Positions 25,645 to 34,843 of a stretch of 64,000 nucleotides of DNA are shown here, in pieces. Every line of letters begins with the position of its first letter. Within the stretch, counting starts at the first letter, position 1. The notes below the pieces were generated by a model. That model did not search any database, had not been told where the DNA came from, and worked only from the letters and a program-made list of their open reading frames with translations. This DNA is from CAZYMF01 sp964648215 (GTDB taxonomy: Bacteria > Desulfobacterota > Binatia > HRBIN30 > JACQVA1). The translations under genes and the position numbers were made by a program. The stretch spans positions 33,326-97,325 of the forward strand of contig CAZYMF010000001.1 of the NCBI GenBank assembly GCA_964648215.1, in the 5' to 3' direction.

Positions 25645-26931
25645 ATGAAATTCCCCGCCGTGAAAGGGTTTCGCGACGTCCTCCCGGACGAGAGCGCGCG
25701 CTGGACGTGGATCGAGCAGCAGGCGCGCGCGGTCTTCCATAGGTACAACGTCTCCGAGATCCGCATTCCGATCGTCGAGCGCACCAGCCTCTTTACCCGC
25801 TCCATCGGCGACACCACGGACATCGTGGAAAAGGAAATGTACACGTTCCAGGACCGAGATGGTACCTCTCTGTCGCTGCGCCCGGAGGGCACGGCCTCGG
25901 TGGTGCGCGCCTATGTCGAGCACGCGGTGGCGCAGCAGGAGCCGGTGTCCAAATGGTTCTACCTGGGGCCCATGTTTCGCCGCGAGCGACCGCAGAAGGG
26001 GCGGCTGCGTCAGTTCTCGCAGATCGGGGTCGAGGTCATCGGCCGCGAGGATGCGGCGGCGGATGCGGAGGTGTTGCTGCTGTTGCACGACATCCTCGAC
26101 GGCTTGCGCGTCTCCGGCGTCGAGGTGCAGATCAACTCGCTCGGTTGCCCGCAGTGCCGCCCGGCCTATCGCACGCTGCTGACCGCCTACGGCGAAGCGC
26201 GCCGTGACCGGTTGTGCGAGAACTGCCAGCGCCGGCTCGAGCGCAACCCGCTGCGTCTCCTCGACTGCAAGACGCCGTCGTGCCAGGAGACGACCGCCGA
26301 TGCGCCGACGATGCTCGACCACCTGTGTGCGGACTGCGCCGAGCACTTCGCCGCGGTGCGCGCGATCCTGGCGCGGGAGCGGGTCGAGCCGACGGTGAAT
26401 CCGCGAATCGTCCGCGGCCTCGATTACTACAATCGCACCGCCTTCGAGGTGCTGGCTCCCGGGCTGGGAGCGCAGAACGCGGTCGGCGCCGGCGGGCGTT
26501 ACGACGGCCTGGTGCGCGACCTGGGCGGACCCGACGTCGGCGGGATCGGCTTCGCCCTCGGCGTCGAGCGCCTGGTCATGGTGCTGCCGGAGATGCCCGC
26601 GGGGGATGCCCCCGAGGTTTTTCTCTGCCCGCTGGGGCCGGCGGCGGAAGCGGAGGCCATGCACCTGGCGCACCGCATGCGTCGCGAGGACATGCGGGTG
26701 GAGGTCGACGCGGCGGGCAAGAGTCTGAAGAGTCAGATGCGGCGCGCGGATCGCAGCGGCGCGCGCTACGCTCTCATCATCGGTGAGGACGAGCTGGCGC
26801 AGCAGGCGGCGACGGTCCGCGACATGATCGCCAAGCGCGACTACCCGAAGGCGGTACCGCTGGCGCTCTCCGGCGGCGAGCTGCGCGCCGCTCTGGCGCG
26901 GCTGGACACAGAGGCTGCGGCGCCGGCGTGA
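25645..26931 (+). CDS. hisS: Histidyl-tRNA synthetase
   Basis: A 428-residue class II synthetase that charges tRNA-His. Motif 1 region starts FRDVLPDES; motif 2 is FRRERPQKGRLRQFSQIGVE; the HisA motif RGLDYYNRTAFEV and motif 3 (GIGFALGVERLVM) are intact. The insertion domain has the Cys cluster CPQC...CENC...CKTPSC seen in many HisRS. The C-terminal anticodon-binding domain ends at 26931. aspS follows 49 bases later on the same strand, a very common bacterial arrangement. Confidence 0.96.
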   Translation: MKFPAVKGFRDVLPDESARWTWIEQQARAVFHRYNVSEIRIPIVERTSLFTRSIGDTTDIVEKEMYTFQDRDGTSLSLRPEGTASVVRAYVEHAVAQQEPVSKWFYLGPMFRRERPQKGRLRQFSQIGVEVIGREDAAADAEVLLLLHDILDGLRVSGVEVQINSLGCPQCRPAYRTLLTAYGEARRDRLCENCQRRLERNPLRLLDCKTPSCQETTADAPTMLDHLCADCAEHFAAVRAILARERVEPTVNPRIVRGLDYYNRTAFEVLAPGLGAQNAVGAGGRYDGLVRDLGGPDVGGIGFALGVERLVMVLPEMPAGDAPEVFLCPLGPAAEAEAMHLAHRMRREDMRVEVDAAGKSLKSQMRRADRSGARYALIIGEDELAQQAATVRDMIAKRDYPKAVPLALSGGELRAALARLDTEAAAPA

Positions 26932-26980
26932 GCGCCGGCGCGCGCGGACGGGATGGCGAGGGCGGCAAGGAGTGAGCGCA

Positions 26981-28747
26981 GTGGAACTGGGGGACTGGCA
27001 ACGTAGCTGTTACGGGGGCACCCTGCGCGCCGGCGACGAGTCGCGCGAGGTGCTGCTGATGGGCTGGGTGAACGTCCGGCGCGATCACGGCGGCGTCATC
27101 TTCGTCGACCTGCGCGACCGCTCCGGCCTGGTGCAGCTCGTTTTCAATCCCGAGCGCAGCCCCGCGGCCCACGCGATGGCCGGTGACCTGCGCGGCGAGT
27201 TCGTCATTGGCGCCCGCGGCACGGTGACGCGGCGCACCGCCGATACGGTGAATCCGAACATGCCGACCGGCGAGATCGAGGTCATGGTCGACGAGCTGCG
27301 CATCCTGAACCGGGCGCGGCCGACCCCGTTCGCGATCGACGGCGGCGAGACCGTCACCGAGGCGACCCGGTTGAAGTACCGCTACCTGGATCTGCGCCGT
27401 CCGGCGATGCAGGACAACCTCATCCTCCGGCACCGCCTCACCAAGAGCGTGCGCGATTATCTCGACCGTCACGACTTCCTCGAGATCGAGACGCCGGTGC
27501 TCGGCCGCAGCACGCCCGAGGGCGCGCGCGACTACCTCGTCCCCAGCCGCATCAGCCCGGGCGAGTTCTACGCCCTGCCGCAGTCGCCGCAGCTCTACAA
27601 GCAGCTGCTCATGGCCAGCGGCTACGATCGCTACTTTCAGATCGTGCGCTGCTTCCGCGACGAGGACCTGCGCGCCGACCGGCAACCGGAGTTCACCCAG
27701 ATCGACCTGGAGATGTCGTTCGTCCGTCGCGACGACGTTCTGCTGCTGGTGGAGGGTATGCTCGCCGAGGTGTTTGCCCTGCGGGGCGTCGAGGTGCCGC
27801 GGCCGCTGCCACGGCTCACCTACGCCGAGGCCGTGGCGCGCTTTGGCACCGATCGGCCGGACATGCGCTTCGGCCTGGAGCTGGCGGAGATTACGCCGCT
27901 GGTGCGCGAGGTCGAGTTCAAGGTGTTCCGCGACGTGGCCGCGCGCGGCGGCATCGTCAAGGCGTTGCGCGTGCCGGACGGCTCGCGGCTGTCGCGCAAG
28001 GACCTCGACACCATGCCCGAGGTCGTCGCCCCGTACGGCGCCAAGGGCGTGGCCTGGGCGAAGCTGAATCCGGACGGCTGGCAGTCGCCGATCGCCAAGT
28101 TCTTCACCCCCGAGCAGCGCGGCGCCATCGAGGAGGCGTGCGCGGCGGGCGTCGGCGACGTGGTGCTCTTCGTCGCCGACACCGACAAGGTGGTCAACGA
28201 GTCGCTGGCCGCCCTGCGGCTGCATCTCGGCCGCCTGCTCGGGCTGATCCCGGAGAACCGCTTCTCGTTCCTGTGGGTGACCGACTTCCCGCTGCTGGAG
28301 TACTCGGCGGAGGAGAAGCGCTACACCGCGGTGCACCATCCGTTCACCGCGCCGGCGGCCGACGATCTGGATCGCCTCGAAAGCGATCCCGGGGCGGTGC
28401 GGGCGCAGGCCTACGACGTGGTGCTGAACGGCACCGAGCTCGGTGGCGGCAGCATCCGTATCCACCGCCCCGACGTGCAGGCGCGGGTGTTCGCCCTGCT
28501 CGGCATCAGCGAGACCGAGGCGCGCAACAAGTTCGGCTTCCTGCTCGACGCGCTCGCCTACGGCGCCCCGCCTCACGGCGGTCTGGCCCTCGGCCTCGAT
28601 CGGTTGTGCATGCTGCTGTGCGGCGCGGACTCGATTCGGGACGTTATCGCGTTTCCGAAGACGCAGCGCGCGGCCGACCTGATGACCGAGGCGCCGAGCC
28701 CGGTCGACCCGCGCCAGCTGCGGGATCTCGGGCTGAGGCTGGCATGA
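26981..28747 (+). CDS. aspS: Aspartyl-tRNA synthetase
   Basis: A 588-residue class II synthetase. GTG 26981 is preferred over GTG 26972 because AAGGAG (26967-26972) is at proper distance from the former. It has an N-terminal OB-fold anticodon domain (GWVNVRRDHGGVIFVDLRDR), motif 2 CFRDEDLRADRQPEFTQID, the bacterial insertion (GAD) domain, ELGGGSIRIH and motif 3 GLALGLDRLCMLL. Whether it discriminates against tRNA-Asn cannot be told by eye; gatA and gatB at the other end of the window make an indirect Asn/Gln pathway possible. Its stop overlaps the next gene (ATGA). Confidence 0.96.
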   Translation: MELGDWQRSCYGGTLRAGDESREVLLMGWVNVRRDHGGVIFVDLRDRSGLVQLVFNPERSPAAHAMAGDLRGEFVIGARGTVTRRTADTVNPNMPTGEIEVMVDELRILNRARPTPFAIDGGETVTEATRLKYRYLDLRRPAMQDNLILRHRLTKSVRDYLDRHDFLEIETPVLGRSTPEGARDYLVPSRISPGEFYALPQSPQLYKQLLMASGYDRYFQIVRCFRDEDLRADRQPEFTQIDLEMSFVRRDDVLLLVEGMLAEVFALRGVEVPRPLPRLTYAEAVARFGTDRPDMRFGLELAEITPLVREVEFKVFRDVAARGGIVKALRVPDGSRLSRKDLDTMPEVVAPYGAKGVAWAKLNPDGWQSPIAKFFTPEQRGAIEEACAAGVGDVVLFVADTDKVVNESLAALRLHLGRLLGLIPENRFSFLWVTDFPLLEYSAEEKRYTAVHHPFTAPAADDLDRLESDPGAVRAQAYDVVLNGTELGGGSIRIHRPDVQARVFALLGISETEARNKFGFLLDALAYGAPPHGGLALGLDRLCMLLCGADSIRDVIAFPKTQRAADLMTEAPSPVDPRQLRDLGLRLA

Positions 28748-29391
28748 CGAGCCGGGCAGGGTTCCTCGTCGCGCTGGTGTTGGCGCTCGCGTCGAGCGGC
28801 TGCGGCATCGTGCGCCGCGGCCAGCCGGAGGCGGCGCTACCGCCGGTTCATCTGATCGCCGTGCTGCCGATCGTGGGCGCCGCGGAGTCGCCGCAACCGA
28901 AGACGGTTACGGTCGAGGTCGGCTCCGCGCCGTTGCCGGCGGATGCGGCGCGGGTGGTGACGGCACAGATCTACGGCGTCATGGCGAGCTCGCCGGAGTG
29001 GCGTTTCGTCCCCGACCTGGTGACCGCGCAGGCGCTGCACGGCGTGCCGCCCGACGAGGACCTGGCGAAGAGGGCGCGGGCGCTGGGAAAGGCGGTGGGG
29101 GCGGATTCGGTTTTGTATGGCACCGTTTCGCGCTATCGCGAGCGCGAGGGCACCGAGCTGGGCGCGCGCGAGCCGGCCTCGGTGTCGTTCCGCCTGTCTT
29201 TGTTCTCGCTGGCCAGCGGCAAGACGGTGTGGAGCGAGAGCTTCGACAAGACGCAGCAGCCGCTGAGCTCGGATCTGTTCAACTGGTGGATGTTCTGGCG
29301 CGCCGGACCGCACTGGTTTTCGGCGCCGGAGCTGACGCGCCTGGGGGTCGAGAGGCTGCTGGGCAACCTGCGAGATCGGTTGGAGGAGTAG
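28744..29391 (+). CDS. Predicted outer-membrane lipoprotein, LpoB/CsgG-like fold
   Basis: A 215-residue protein whose ATG overlaps the aspS stop. The signal peptide ends with lipobox LASSGC. The mature part alternates strands and helices (HLIAVLPIVG, GADSVLYGTVSRY, VSFRLSLFSLASGKTVWSES), with the 'GaDaVlyGtV' pattern seen in LpoB, CsgG and DUF4136-like lipoproteins. Residues after that are rich in Trp (NWWMFWRAGPHWF). The fold call is modest and the function unknown. It is probably co-transcribed with hisS and aspS, which says little about its role. Confidence 0.6.
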   Translation: MTSRAGFLVALVLALASSGCGIVRRGQPEAALPPVHLIAVLPIVGAAESPQPKTVTVEVGSAPLPADAARVVTAQIYGVMASSPEWRFVPDLVTAQALHGVPPDEDLAKRARALGKAVGADSVLYGTVSRYREREGTELGAREPASVSFRLSLFSLASGKTVWSESFDKTQQPLSSDLFNWWMFWRAGPHWFSAPELTRLGVERLLGNLRDRLEE

Positions 29392-29401
29392 AGACCCGGG
29401 C

Positions 29402-30253
29402 ATGCGCATCGTGCTCATCGGAAGCAGCGGGCAGCTGGCGAAGGACCTGTTGCCGCTCCTGGGCGAGCACGACGTCGTTGCTCTGTCGCACGCGGATCTC
29501 GAGCTGCGCGACCACGCCGCGGTGCAGGCGCGCTTGGAGCGGGAGCGCCCCGCCGTGGTGATCAATACCGCGGCCTTTCACCGCGTCGATCATTGTGAGG
29601 TGGCGGTCGAGGATGCCTTCGCGGTCAACGCGCTCGCGGTGCTGAACCTGGCGCGCTGGTGCGAGCGACACGGCGCCGCCCTGGTGCACTTCAGCACCGA
29701 CTACGTCTTCGCGGGCGACAGCGGCTCCGCCTGCGGCGAGGCCGATCTGCCCCGGCCGCTGAGTGTGTACGCGGCGTCGAAGCTGGCGGGCGAGTATCTC
29801 GCGCGGCAGGCGTGTTCCCGTCACTTCATCATCCGGACGTGTGGTCTGTACGGGCGGGCCGGTCGCACGACGATGGGGGGTAACTTCGTCGAGACCATGC
29901 TGCGCCTGGCGCGGGAGGGCAGGCCGATTCGCGTGGTCGACGACCAGGTCGTCGGTCCGACGGCCACGGCCGATCTGGCGCCGAAGGTGATCGAGGTGCT
30001 CCGGCGCGCCGACTATGGCCTCTACCACATCACCAACTCGGGCGCGTGCTCGTGGTTCGAGTTCGCCGCGGCGATCTTCGAGCTCGCCGGGGTCGCGGCC
30101 GATTTGAAGCCGGTCAGCTCACAGGAATTCGCGGCGCCGGCTCGCCGGCCCGCGTACTCCGTGCTGCGTCACGACCATCTCGCCGCGCTCGGCCTGGACG
30201 ACATGCCCGGGTGGCGGGAGGGGCTGGCTCGCTACCTGCGGCCCGACGGGTGA
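29402..30253 (+). CDS. dTDP-4-dehydrorhamnose reductase family protein (RmlD-like)
   Basis: A 283-residue short-chain dehydrogenase. It has the NAD(P)-binding start MRIVLIGSSGQLAKDL, the INTAAFHRVDHCE segment, STDYVFAG with the catalytic Ser/Thr, and the active-site YAASKLAGE (Tyr-x3-Lys). RmlD reduces dTDP-6-deoxy-L-lyxo-4-hexulose to dTDP-L-rhamnose. No rmlABC genes are adjacent, so another NDP-sugar reductase role is possible. It follows the lipoprotein by ten bases. Confidence 0.85.
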   Translation: MRIVLIGSSGQLAKDLLPLLGEHDVVALSHADLELRDHAAVQARLERERPAVVINTAAFHRVDHCEVAVEDAFAVNALAVLNLARWCERHGAALVHFSTDYVFAGDSGSACGEADLPRPLSVYAASKLAGEYLARQACSRHFIIRTCGLYGRAGRTTMGGNFVETMLRLAREGRPIRVVDDQVVGPTATADLAPKVIEVLRRADYGLYHITNSGACSWFEFAAAIFELAGVAADLKPVSSQEFAAPARRPAYSVLRHDHLAALGLDDMPGWREGLARYLRPDG

Positions 30254-30275
30254 GCGCAAGCGGGCGGGCGGGCGC

Positions 30276-30575
30276 TCAGAACTGGCGCTGTGCGTTCTCC
30301 AGGGTGTCGGGCTCCTGGTGATGCGGCACCCAGTTGGTTCCCTGCGGGTGCTTGAAGTGCAGCGGGTCGCGCACCAGACGCAGCACGAGACCGAGCGGCA
30401 ACATGAACACAAAATAGAACACGACCATGATGACCCGGGTCTGGAAGACCCCGATCTTGTGGGCGATTCGTTTCCAGCCCTCCCACGCCCGCCGGGCGAG
30501 GGAAGCCTTGGGCGCCGTGGAATCGCTGTCGGAGAGCCCGAGGGCGCTCTCATTCGCAGTGAGGTCTTGCTGCAC
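30276..30575 (-). CDS. Small membrane protein of unknown function
   Basis: A 99-residue protein starting at ATG 30575. It has a polar N-terminus, a basic amphipathic stretch (RRAWEGWKRIAHKIGVFQTR), one strong membrane segment (VIMVVFYFVFMLPLGLVLRL) and a cytoplasmic tail with DPL and a final HHQEPDTLENAQRQF. Proteins of this look often sit near carbamoyltransferase or SxtJ-like genes, but none is here. It is convergent with the RmlD-like gene (22 bases apart) and 96 bases from pgsA. Real gene likely; function unknown. Confidence 0.6.
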   Translation of the reverse strand: MQQDLTANESALGLSDSDSTAPKASLARRAWEGWKRIAHKIGVFQTRVIMVVFYFVFMLPLGLVLRLVRDPLHFKHPQGTNWVPHHQEPDTLENAQRQF

Positions 30576-30671
30576 GCAAACTCCTTTTGTGCCGCACTCT
30601 ATGTCTGGGCGCGCGAGGATTGCAAGCGCAGAACTGGGGCGGGGACGGGTTGTGCCGCCGGGCGGGTCGAT

Positions 30672-31241
30672 TCAGCCCGCCGCGCGGGGCCGCGAGCGCA
30701 GCACGGCGCGGGCCACGCGCACGTGGTAATCGGCGCCCGACCAGAGACTGATGATGAGCGAGATCCAGAGGAAGTACATGCCGGCGGCGTGGAAGTCGAT
30801 GCCGAGAAAAGGGTAGTGCAGGAGCAGCCCGTGCAGCGCGAACATCTGGAAGATCATCTTGTATTTGCCGAGCTCCTCGGCCCCGAACACGATGCCCTCG
30901 CCGGAGGCGATGGCGCGTAGGCCGGTGACCGCGAGCTCGCGACCGACGATGACCACGACCAGCCACGCCGGCACCCGGGGGCTGCGCTCGATGCTGGCAA
31001 GCATCACCAGCGCCGCCATCACGATCAGCTTGTCGGCGAGCGGGTCGAGGAACTTGCCCAGCGTGGTGATGATGCCGTGGCGGCGGGCCAGGTAGCCGTC
31101 GAAGAAATCGCTCAGGCAGGCGAGAAAGAAGGTGAAGGTCGCCAGCAGCGCGGGGCCCGGTCCGGGATAGGTGAGCAGCCACACCAGCAGGGGGATGAGC
31201 GCGATCCGAAACAGAGACAGCAGATTGGGCAAACGCGCCAC
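30672..31241 (-). CDS. pgsA: CDP-diacylglycerol--glycerol-3-phosphate 3-phosphatidyltransferase
   Basis: A 189-residue polytopic membrane enzyme that makes phosphatidylglycerophosphate, the precursor of phosphatidylglycerol. The CDP-alcohol phosphotransferase signature D-x2-D-G-x2-A-R-x8-G-x3-D-x3-D is exact: DFFDGYLARR then GKFLDPLADK. Length agrees with the family (about 180-200). It starts at ATG 31241; neighbours on the minus strand are a small membrane protein and, upstream, a lytic transglycosylase. Confidence 0.94.
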   Translation of the reverse strand: MARLPNLLSLFRIALIPLLVWLLTYPGPGPALLATFTFFLACLSDFFDGYLARRHGIITTLGKFLDPLADKLIVMAALVMLASIERSPRVPAWLVVVIVGRELAVTGLRAIASGEGIVFGAEELGKYKMIFQMFALHGLLLHYPFLGIDFHAAGMYFLWISLIISLWSGADYHVRVARAVLRSRPRAAG

Positions 31242-31327
31242 GCGCGTCGGCTACCACGAAAGCCGGGCCACGGAAAGGGTACGTCGGGCCGCGGGGAGGC
31301 GGCGGTTTTGGCAGGGGACGCGGTCGG

Positions 31328-31918
31328 CTACTGCTGGCGCAGGTAGTGATCGCGGAAGCGCAGCACGCGTTGGAGGTACTTGATCGTCTCGGGGTAGGGC
31401 GGCACGCCGCCGTAGGTGTCGACCGCCTTCTCGCCGGCGTTGTAGGCGGCGAGGGCCAGCTTGACGTTGCCGCTGTAGCGATCGAGGAGCTGCCGTAGAT
31501 GGGTCACGCCGCCTTCCACGTTCTGGCGCGGCTCCCAGACGCGCCAGACCTTGTGCATGCGCGCGGTCTTCGGCATCAGCTGCATGAGCCCCTGCGCCCC
31601 GGCAGGTGACACGGCATACGGCACGAAATCCGACTCGGCCCGGATCACCGCCTTGACCAGCGCCGGCTCGACCCCGTGCCGCGAGGCGGCATCGTCGATG
31701 ATCTTGTCGTAGCGCTGGTAGCGGGCGCGGTCGACGATCGGACCCATGCGGCGAATCCAGCCACGGAAATCGGGGACATAGGGCCGATACGCCGGCTCCG
31801 CCGGGGCATTGCTGAAGTGCAGGACGCCCGCGCGGTCGCGGTACATGTAGATGTCGGCCCGAGCAGTGGAGATGAAGCAGCTACAGACCACGAAGGCAGC
31901 AACGATTGCCCGTCCCAT
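31328..31918 (-). CDS. Lytic murein transglycosylase (SLT family) with DUF4124-like N-terminus
   Basis: A 196-residue exported enzyme. Signal peptide MGRAIVAAFVVCSCFISTARA. Next comes a short DUF4124-like segment (YMYRDRAGVLHFSNAP). The SLT domain has IRAESDFVPYAVS (catalytic Glu), AGAQGLMQLMP, then LALAAYNAGEKAVD and YVxRV-type PETIKYLQRVL. It cleaves the glycan strand of peptidoglycan to leave 1,6-anhydroMurNAc. It is divergent from nadB with 102 bases between. Confidence 0.9.
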   Translation of the reverse strand: MGRAIVAAFVVCSCFISTARADIYMYRDRAGVLHFSNAPAEPAYRPYVPDFRGWIRRMGPIVDRARYQRYDKIIDDAASRHGVEPALVKAVIRAESDFVPYAVSPAGAQGLMQLMPKTARMHKVWRVWEPRQNVEGGVTHLRQLLDRYSGNVKLALAAYNAGEKAVDTYGGVPPYPETIKYLQRVLRFRDHYLRQQ

Positions 31919-31928
31919 GGCGCGAGGT

Positions 31929-31957
31929 ACGGTAGGAGCTTTTGGGGTATTCGTCAA
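31929..31957 (-). promoter_or_regulatory. Candidate promoter of the lytic transglycosylase
   Basis: Minus-strand TTGACG (31957-31952), a 17-base spacer, then TACCGT (31934-31929). The -35 matches 5 of 6, the -10 only 3 of 6. It would place the transcript start within a few bases of ATG 31918, so an almost leaderless message. Confidence 0.3.
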
Positions 31958-32020
31958 CCGCTTTTTTCGCTCCGCCTTGCCTGCGCCTGCGGGCCGTGAA
32001 ATAAGCGGCAACTGGTTGCG

Positions 32021-33679
32021 ATGGAAGCGGATTTTCTCGTCATCGGGGGTGGACTGGCGGGGCTGACCTTCGCCTTGCAGGCGGCCCCGCACGGCTCCGT
32101 GGTGGTGCTCGCAAAGCAGCCCTTGCCGGAGAGCAACACGGCTTACGCCCAGGGCGGCATCGCTTCGGTGTGGAGCCCGGAGGACTCGTTTCGCGAGCAC
32201 ACGGAGGACACCCTGGTCGCCGGCGCCGGTCTCTGTCACCGCGACGTCGTCGAGACCGTCGTCCGCGAGGGACCCGAGCGCCTGCGTGAGCTGATCGCGC
32301 TGGGCATCCACTTCTCCCTGCGTCCGGGGACGGAGGACGAGTACGACCTCGGCCGGGAAGGGGGCCACTCGCACCGCCGCATCCTCCACGCGGCGGACGC
32401 CACCGGGGCGGAGATCATGCGAGCGCTGGTCGAAAGGGTGCGCAACACGCCGGCGATCACCGTGCTCGAGAACCACGTGGCGATCGATCTGCTGGTCGAC
32501 GCCAAGTTCGACCCGACGATCGGCAGCCCCTCGTGCTGGGGTGTGTACGCCCTCGACCGGACCGTGTCACGGGTGGAGCGGGTCCGCGCCCGGGCCACCC
32601 TGCTGGCGACCGGCGGGGCGGGCAAGGTGTATCTCTACACCAGCAACCCCGACATCGCCACCGGCGACGGCATCGCCATGGCGTATAGGGCGGGCGTACC
32701 GATCGCCAACATGGAGTTCATTCAGTTCCACCCCACCTGCCTGTATCACCCGGCGGCGAAGTCATTCCTGATCAGCGAGGCGCTGCGCGGCGAGGGCGCG
32801 CGGCTGCGACGCCCCGACGGCGTCGAGTTCATGCGGCGCTACCACCCGCAGGCCGAACTGGCCCCGCGCGACGTTGTCGCCCGCGCCATCGACAACGAGA
32901 TGAAGGTGCACGGCTTCGAGCACGTGTACCTCGACATCAGCCACAAGGGCGCCGATTTCGTGCGTGAGCGCTTTCCGACCATCCACGCCCGCTGTCTCGA
33001 GTACGGCATCGACATCACCCGTGACCCGATCCCGGTGGTGCCCGCCGCACACTACTGCTGCGGCGGGGTCATGACCGACGAGCACGGTGCGACCACCGTA
33101 CGGCGGCTGTACGCGGCGGGCGAGGTGACGATGACGGGGCTGCACGGCGCCAATCGGCTGGCGTCGAACTCGCTGCTCGAGGCCGCCGTGTTCGGTCATC
33201 GCGCCGCGTGCCACGCCGTGGCCCTGCTGCAGGCGGACCAGGCGCGGCCGCCGACGTATCCGGGGTGGAACCCGGGGGCCGCGGTGGACAGCGATGAGTC
33301 GGTGGTGGTGACGCAGAACTGGGACGAGATCCGCCGGATGATGTGGAACTACGTCGGCATCGTCCGCTCCAACCGGCGCCTGGCGCGCGCCCTCAAGCGC
33401 ATCTCACTGCTGCAGGACGAGATCCGCCAGTACTACTGGGACTTCAAGGTCACCGCCGATCTGATCGAGCTGCGCAACATCGCGTCGGTGGCCGAGCTCA
33501 TCGTCATCTCGGCGATCACCCGCAAGGAGAGCCGCGGCCTGCACTACACCATCGACTATCCCGAGCACGACGACGCGCGCTGGGTGCGCGACACCATCCT
33601 CACCCGGGCCGAGCAGTTCGCCCCGGATCAGGAGTTCCTCTCCTCCCTCTACCGGCGCCGCGCCGAGGCAGCGGCGTAG
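32021..33679 (+). CDS. nadB: L-aspartate oxidase
   Basis: A 552-residue flavoprotein. NadB oxidises L-aspartate to iminoaspartate, the first step of de novo NAD synthesis. The FAD-binding start VIGGGLAGLT and the SxxAxGGI-like AYAQGGIAS are present, with FIQFHPTCLYHPAAKSFLISEALRGEG shared with succinate dehydrogenase flavoproteins, and a HGANRLASNSLLEAAVFG C-terminal FAD contact. The C-terminal helical domain (RMMWNYVGIVRSNRRL) supports NadB over FrdA/SdhA. No nadA or nadC is in the window. Confidence 0.95.
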   Translation: MEADFLVIGGGLAGLTFALQAAPHGSVVVLAKQPLPESNTAYAQGGIASVWSPEDSFREHTEDTLVAGAGLCHRDVVETVVREGPERLRELIALGIHFSLRPGTEDEYDLGREGGHSHRRILHAADATGAEIMRALVERVRNTPAITVLENHVAIDLLVDAKFDPTIGSPSCWGVYALDRTVSRVERVRARATLLATGGAGKVYLYTSNPDIATGDGIAMAYRAGVPIANMEFIQFHPTCLYHPAAKSFLISEALRGEGARLRRPDGVEFMRRYHPQAELAPRDVVARAIDNEMKVHGFEHVYLDISHKGADFVRERFPTIHARCLEYGIDITRDPIPVVPAAHYCCGGVMTDEHGATTVRRLYAAGEVTMTGLHGANRLASNSLLEAAVFGHRAACHAVALLQADQARPPTYPGWNPGAAVDSDESVVVTQNWDEIRRMMWNYVGIVRSNRRLARALKRISLLQDEIRQYYWDFKVTADLIELRNIASVAELIVISAITRKESRGLHYTIDYPEHDDARWVRDTILTRAEQFAPDQEFLSSLYRRRAEAAA

Positions 33680-33790
33680 CGACAGCAGAGATCCCCGCCG
33701 GCTTCCGCTGCCAGTTGTCACTTCAAACCCCGACATCCGTCCTTTGGCTGCGAGGGAGCCACCGTGGTAGCGGGAGAGAGGAGGTGAGCT

Positions 33791-34831
33791 ATGCGCGGCA
33801 TCGTTTTTCATGGACCTCAGGACGTGCGCGTCGAGCAGGTGCCGGATCCGGCGGTGGCCGATGCCCGCGGGGCGCTGGTACGGGTGACGCGCGCCTCCAT
33901 CTGCGGCTCCGACCTGCACGTGGTTCACGGCGCCGTGCCGTCGGAGCCGGGCGTCGTCATCGGTCATGAGTGCGTCGGCGTCGTCGAGGACGTCGGCCGC
34001 GACGTGCGGCGCTTCAAGAAGGGCGATCGCGTCATCGTCCCCGGTGTCGTCGGTTGCGGCGACTGCGATCCCTGCCGCCGCGGCTACGCCGTCGGCTGTG
34101 TCCGCTTCTTCAACAAGGTGTACGGCATGTCGCACGAGCTGCCCGGCGCTCAGGCCGAGGCGATCGCCGTGCCCAACGCCGACGTGAACCTCTATCCGTC
34201 GCCGAGCGAGCTCAACGACGATCAGGTTCTGTTCCTGACCGACATCCTGCCCACCGGGTACTACGCCGCCGAGAACGCGAACATCCGGCCGGGACAGACG
34301 ATCGTCGTCATTGGCTGCGGCCCGGTCGGCCTTTTCTCGCTGCTCAGCGCGCGGCTCTTCGGCCCGGCGCAGATCCTGGCCGTCGACAAGGTCGGCTACC
34401 GGCTCGAGCGCGCCCGCCAGTACGGCGCGATTCCGATCGATGCCGGCCGCGAGGACGTGCACCAGCGGGTGCTGGAGGCGACGGACGGGCAGGGCGCCCA
34501 TGCCGTCATCGAGGCGGTGGGTGCGCCGGAGACCGTTCACCTGGCCTTCGAGCTGGTGCGCGTCGGCGGGGCCGTATCGGTGGTCGGCGTGCTGATCCAG
34601 CAGGACTTCAGCTTTCCGATGGGGACGGCCTTCATGAAGGACCTCAGCTTCCGCATCGGCCTGGTCAACGTTGCCCGCTTCATTCCGACGCTGCTGCCGC
34701 TGATCCGCTCGGGGACGCTGGACCCGGTGGCGCTGATCTCGCACCACATGCCGCTGAGCGAGGGCGTGGAGGCCTATCGGCTCTTCGACAGTCGCAGCGA
34801 CGGCTGCCTGAAAGTGGCGCTGCAGCCCTGA
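33791..34831 (+). CDS. Zinc-dependent medium-chain alcohol dehydrogenase
   Basis: A 346-residue protein with a GAGGAGGTGAGC ribosome site just before ATG 33791. The catalytic zinc ligands are Cys38 (SICGSDLH) and GHE (residues 58-60). The structural zinc site is complete (CGDCDPCRRGYAVGC, four Cys). The NAD(P) fold has VIGCGPVGLFSLLSARL. The substrate is not deducible: sequence looks like general alcohol or polyol dehydrogenases. It follows nadB by 111 bases with a leader holding no clear promoter. Confidence 0.88.
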   Translation: MRGIVFHGPQDVRVEQVPDPAVADARGALVRVTRASICGSDLHVVHGAVPSEPGVVIGHECVGVVEDVGRDVRRFKKGDRVIVPGVVGCGDCDPCRRGYAVGCVRFFNKVYGMSHELPGAQAEAIAVPNADVNLYPSPSELNDDQVLFLTDILPTGYYAAENANIRPGQTIVVIGCGPVGLFSLLSARLFGPAQILAVDKVGYRLERARQYGAIPIDAGREDVHQRVLEATDGQGAHAVIEAVGAPETVHLAFELVRVGGAVSVVGVLIQQDFSFPMGTAFMKDLSFRIGLVNVARFIPTLLPLIRSGTLDPVALISHHMPLSEGVEAYRLFDSRSDGCLKVALQP

Positions 34832-34843
34832 GGCGAGGCTCGC

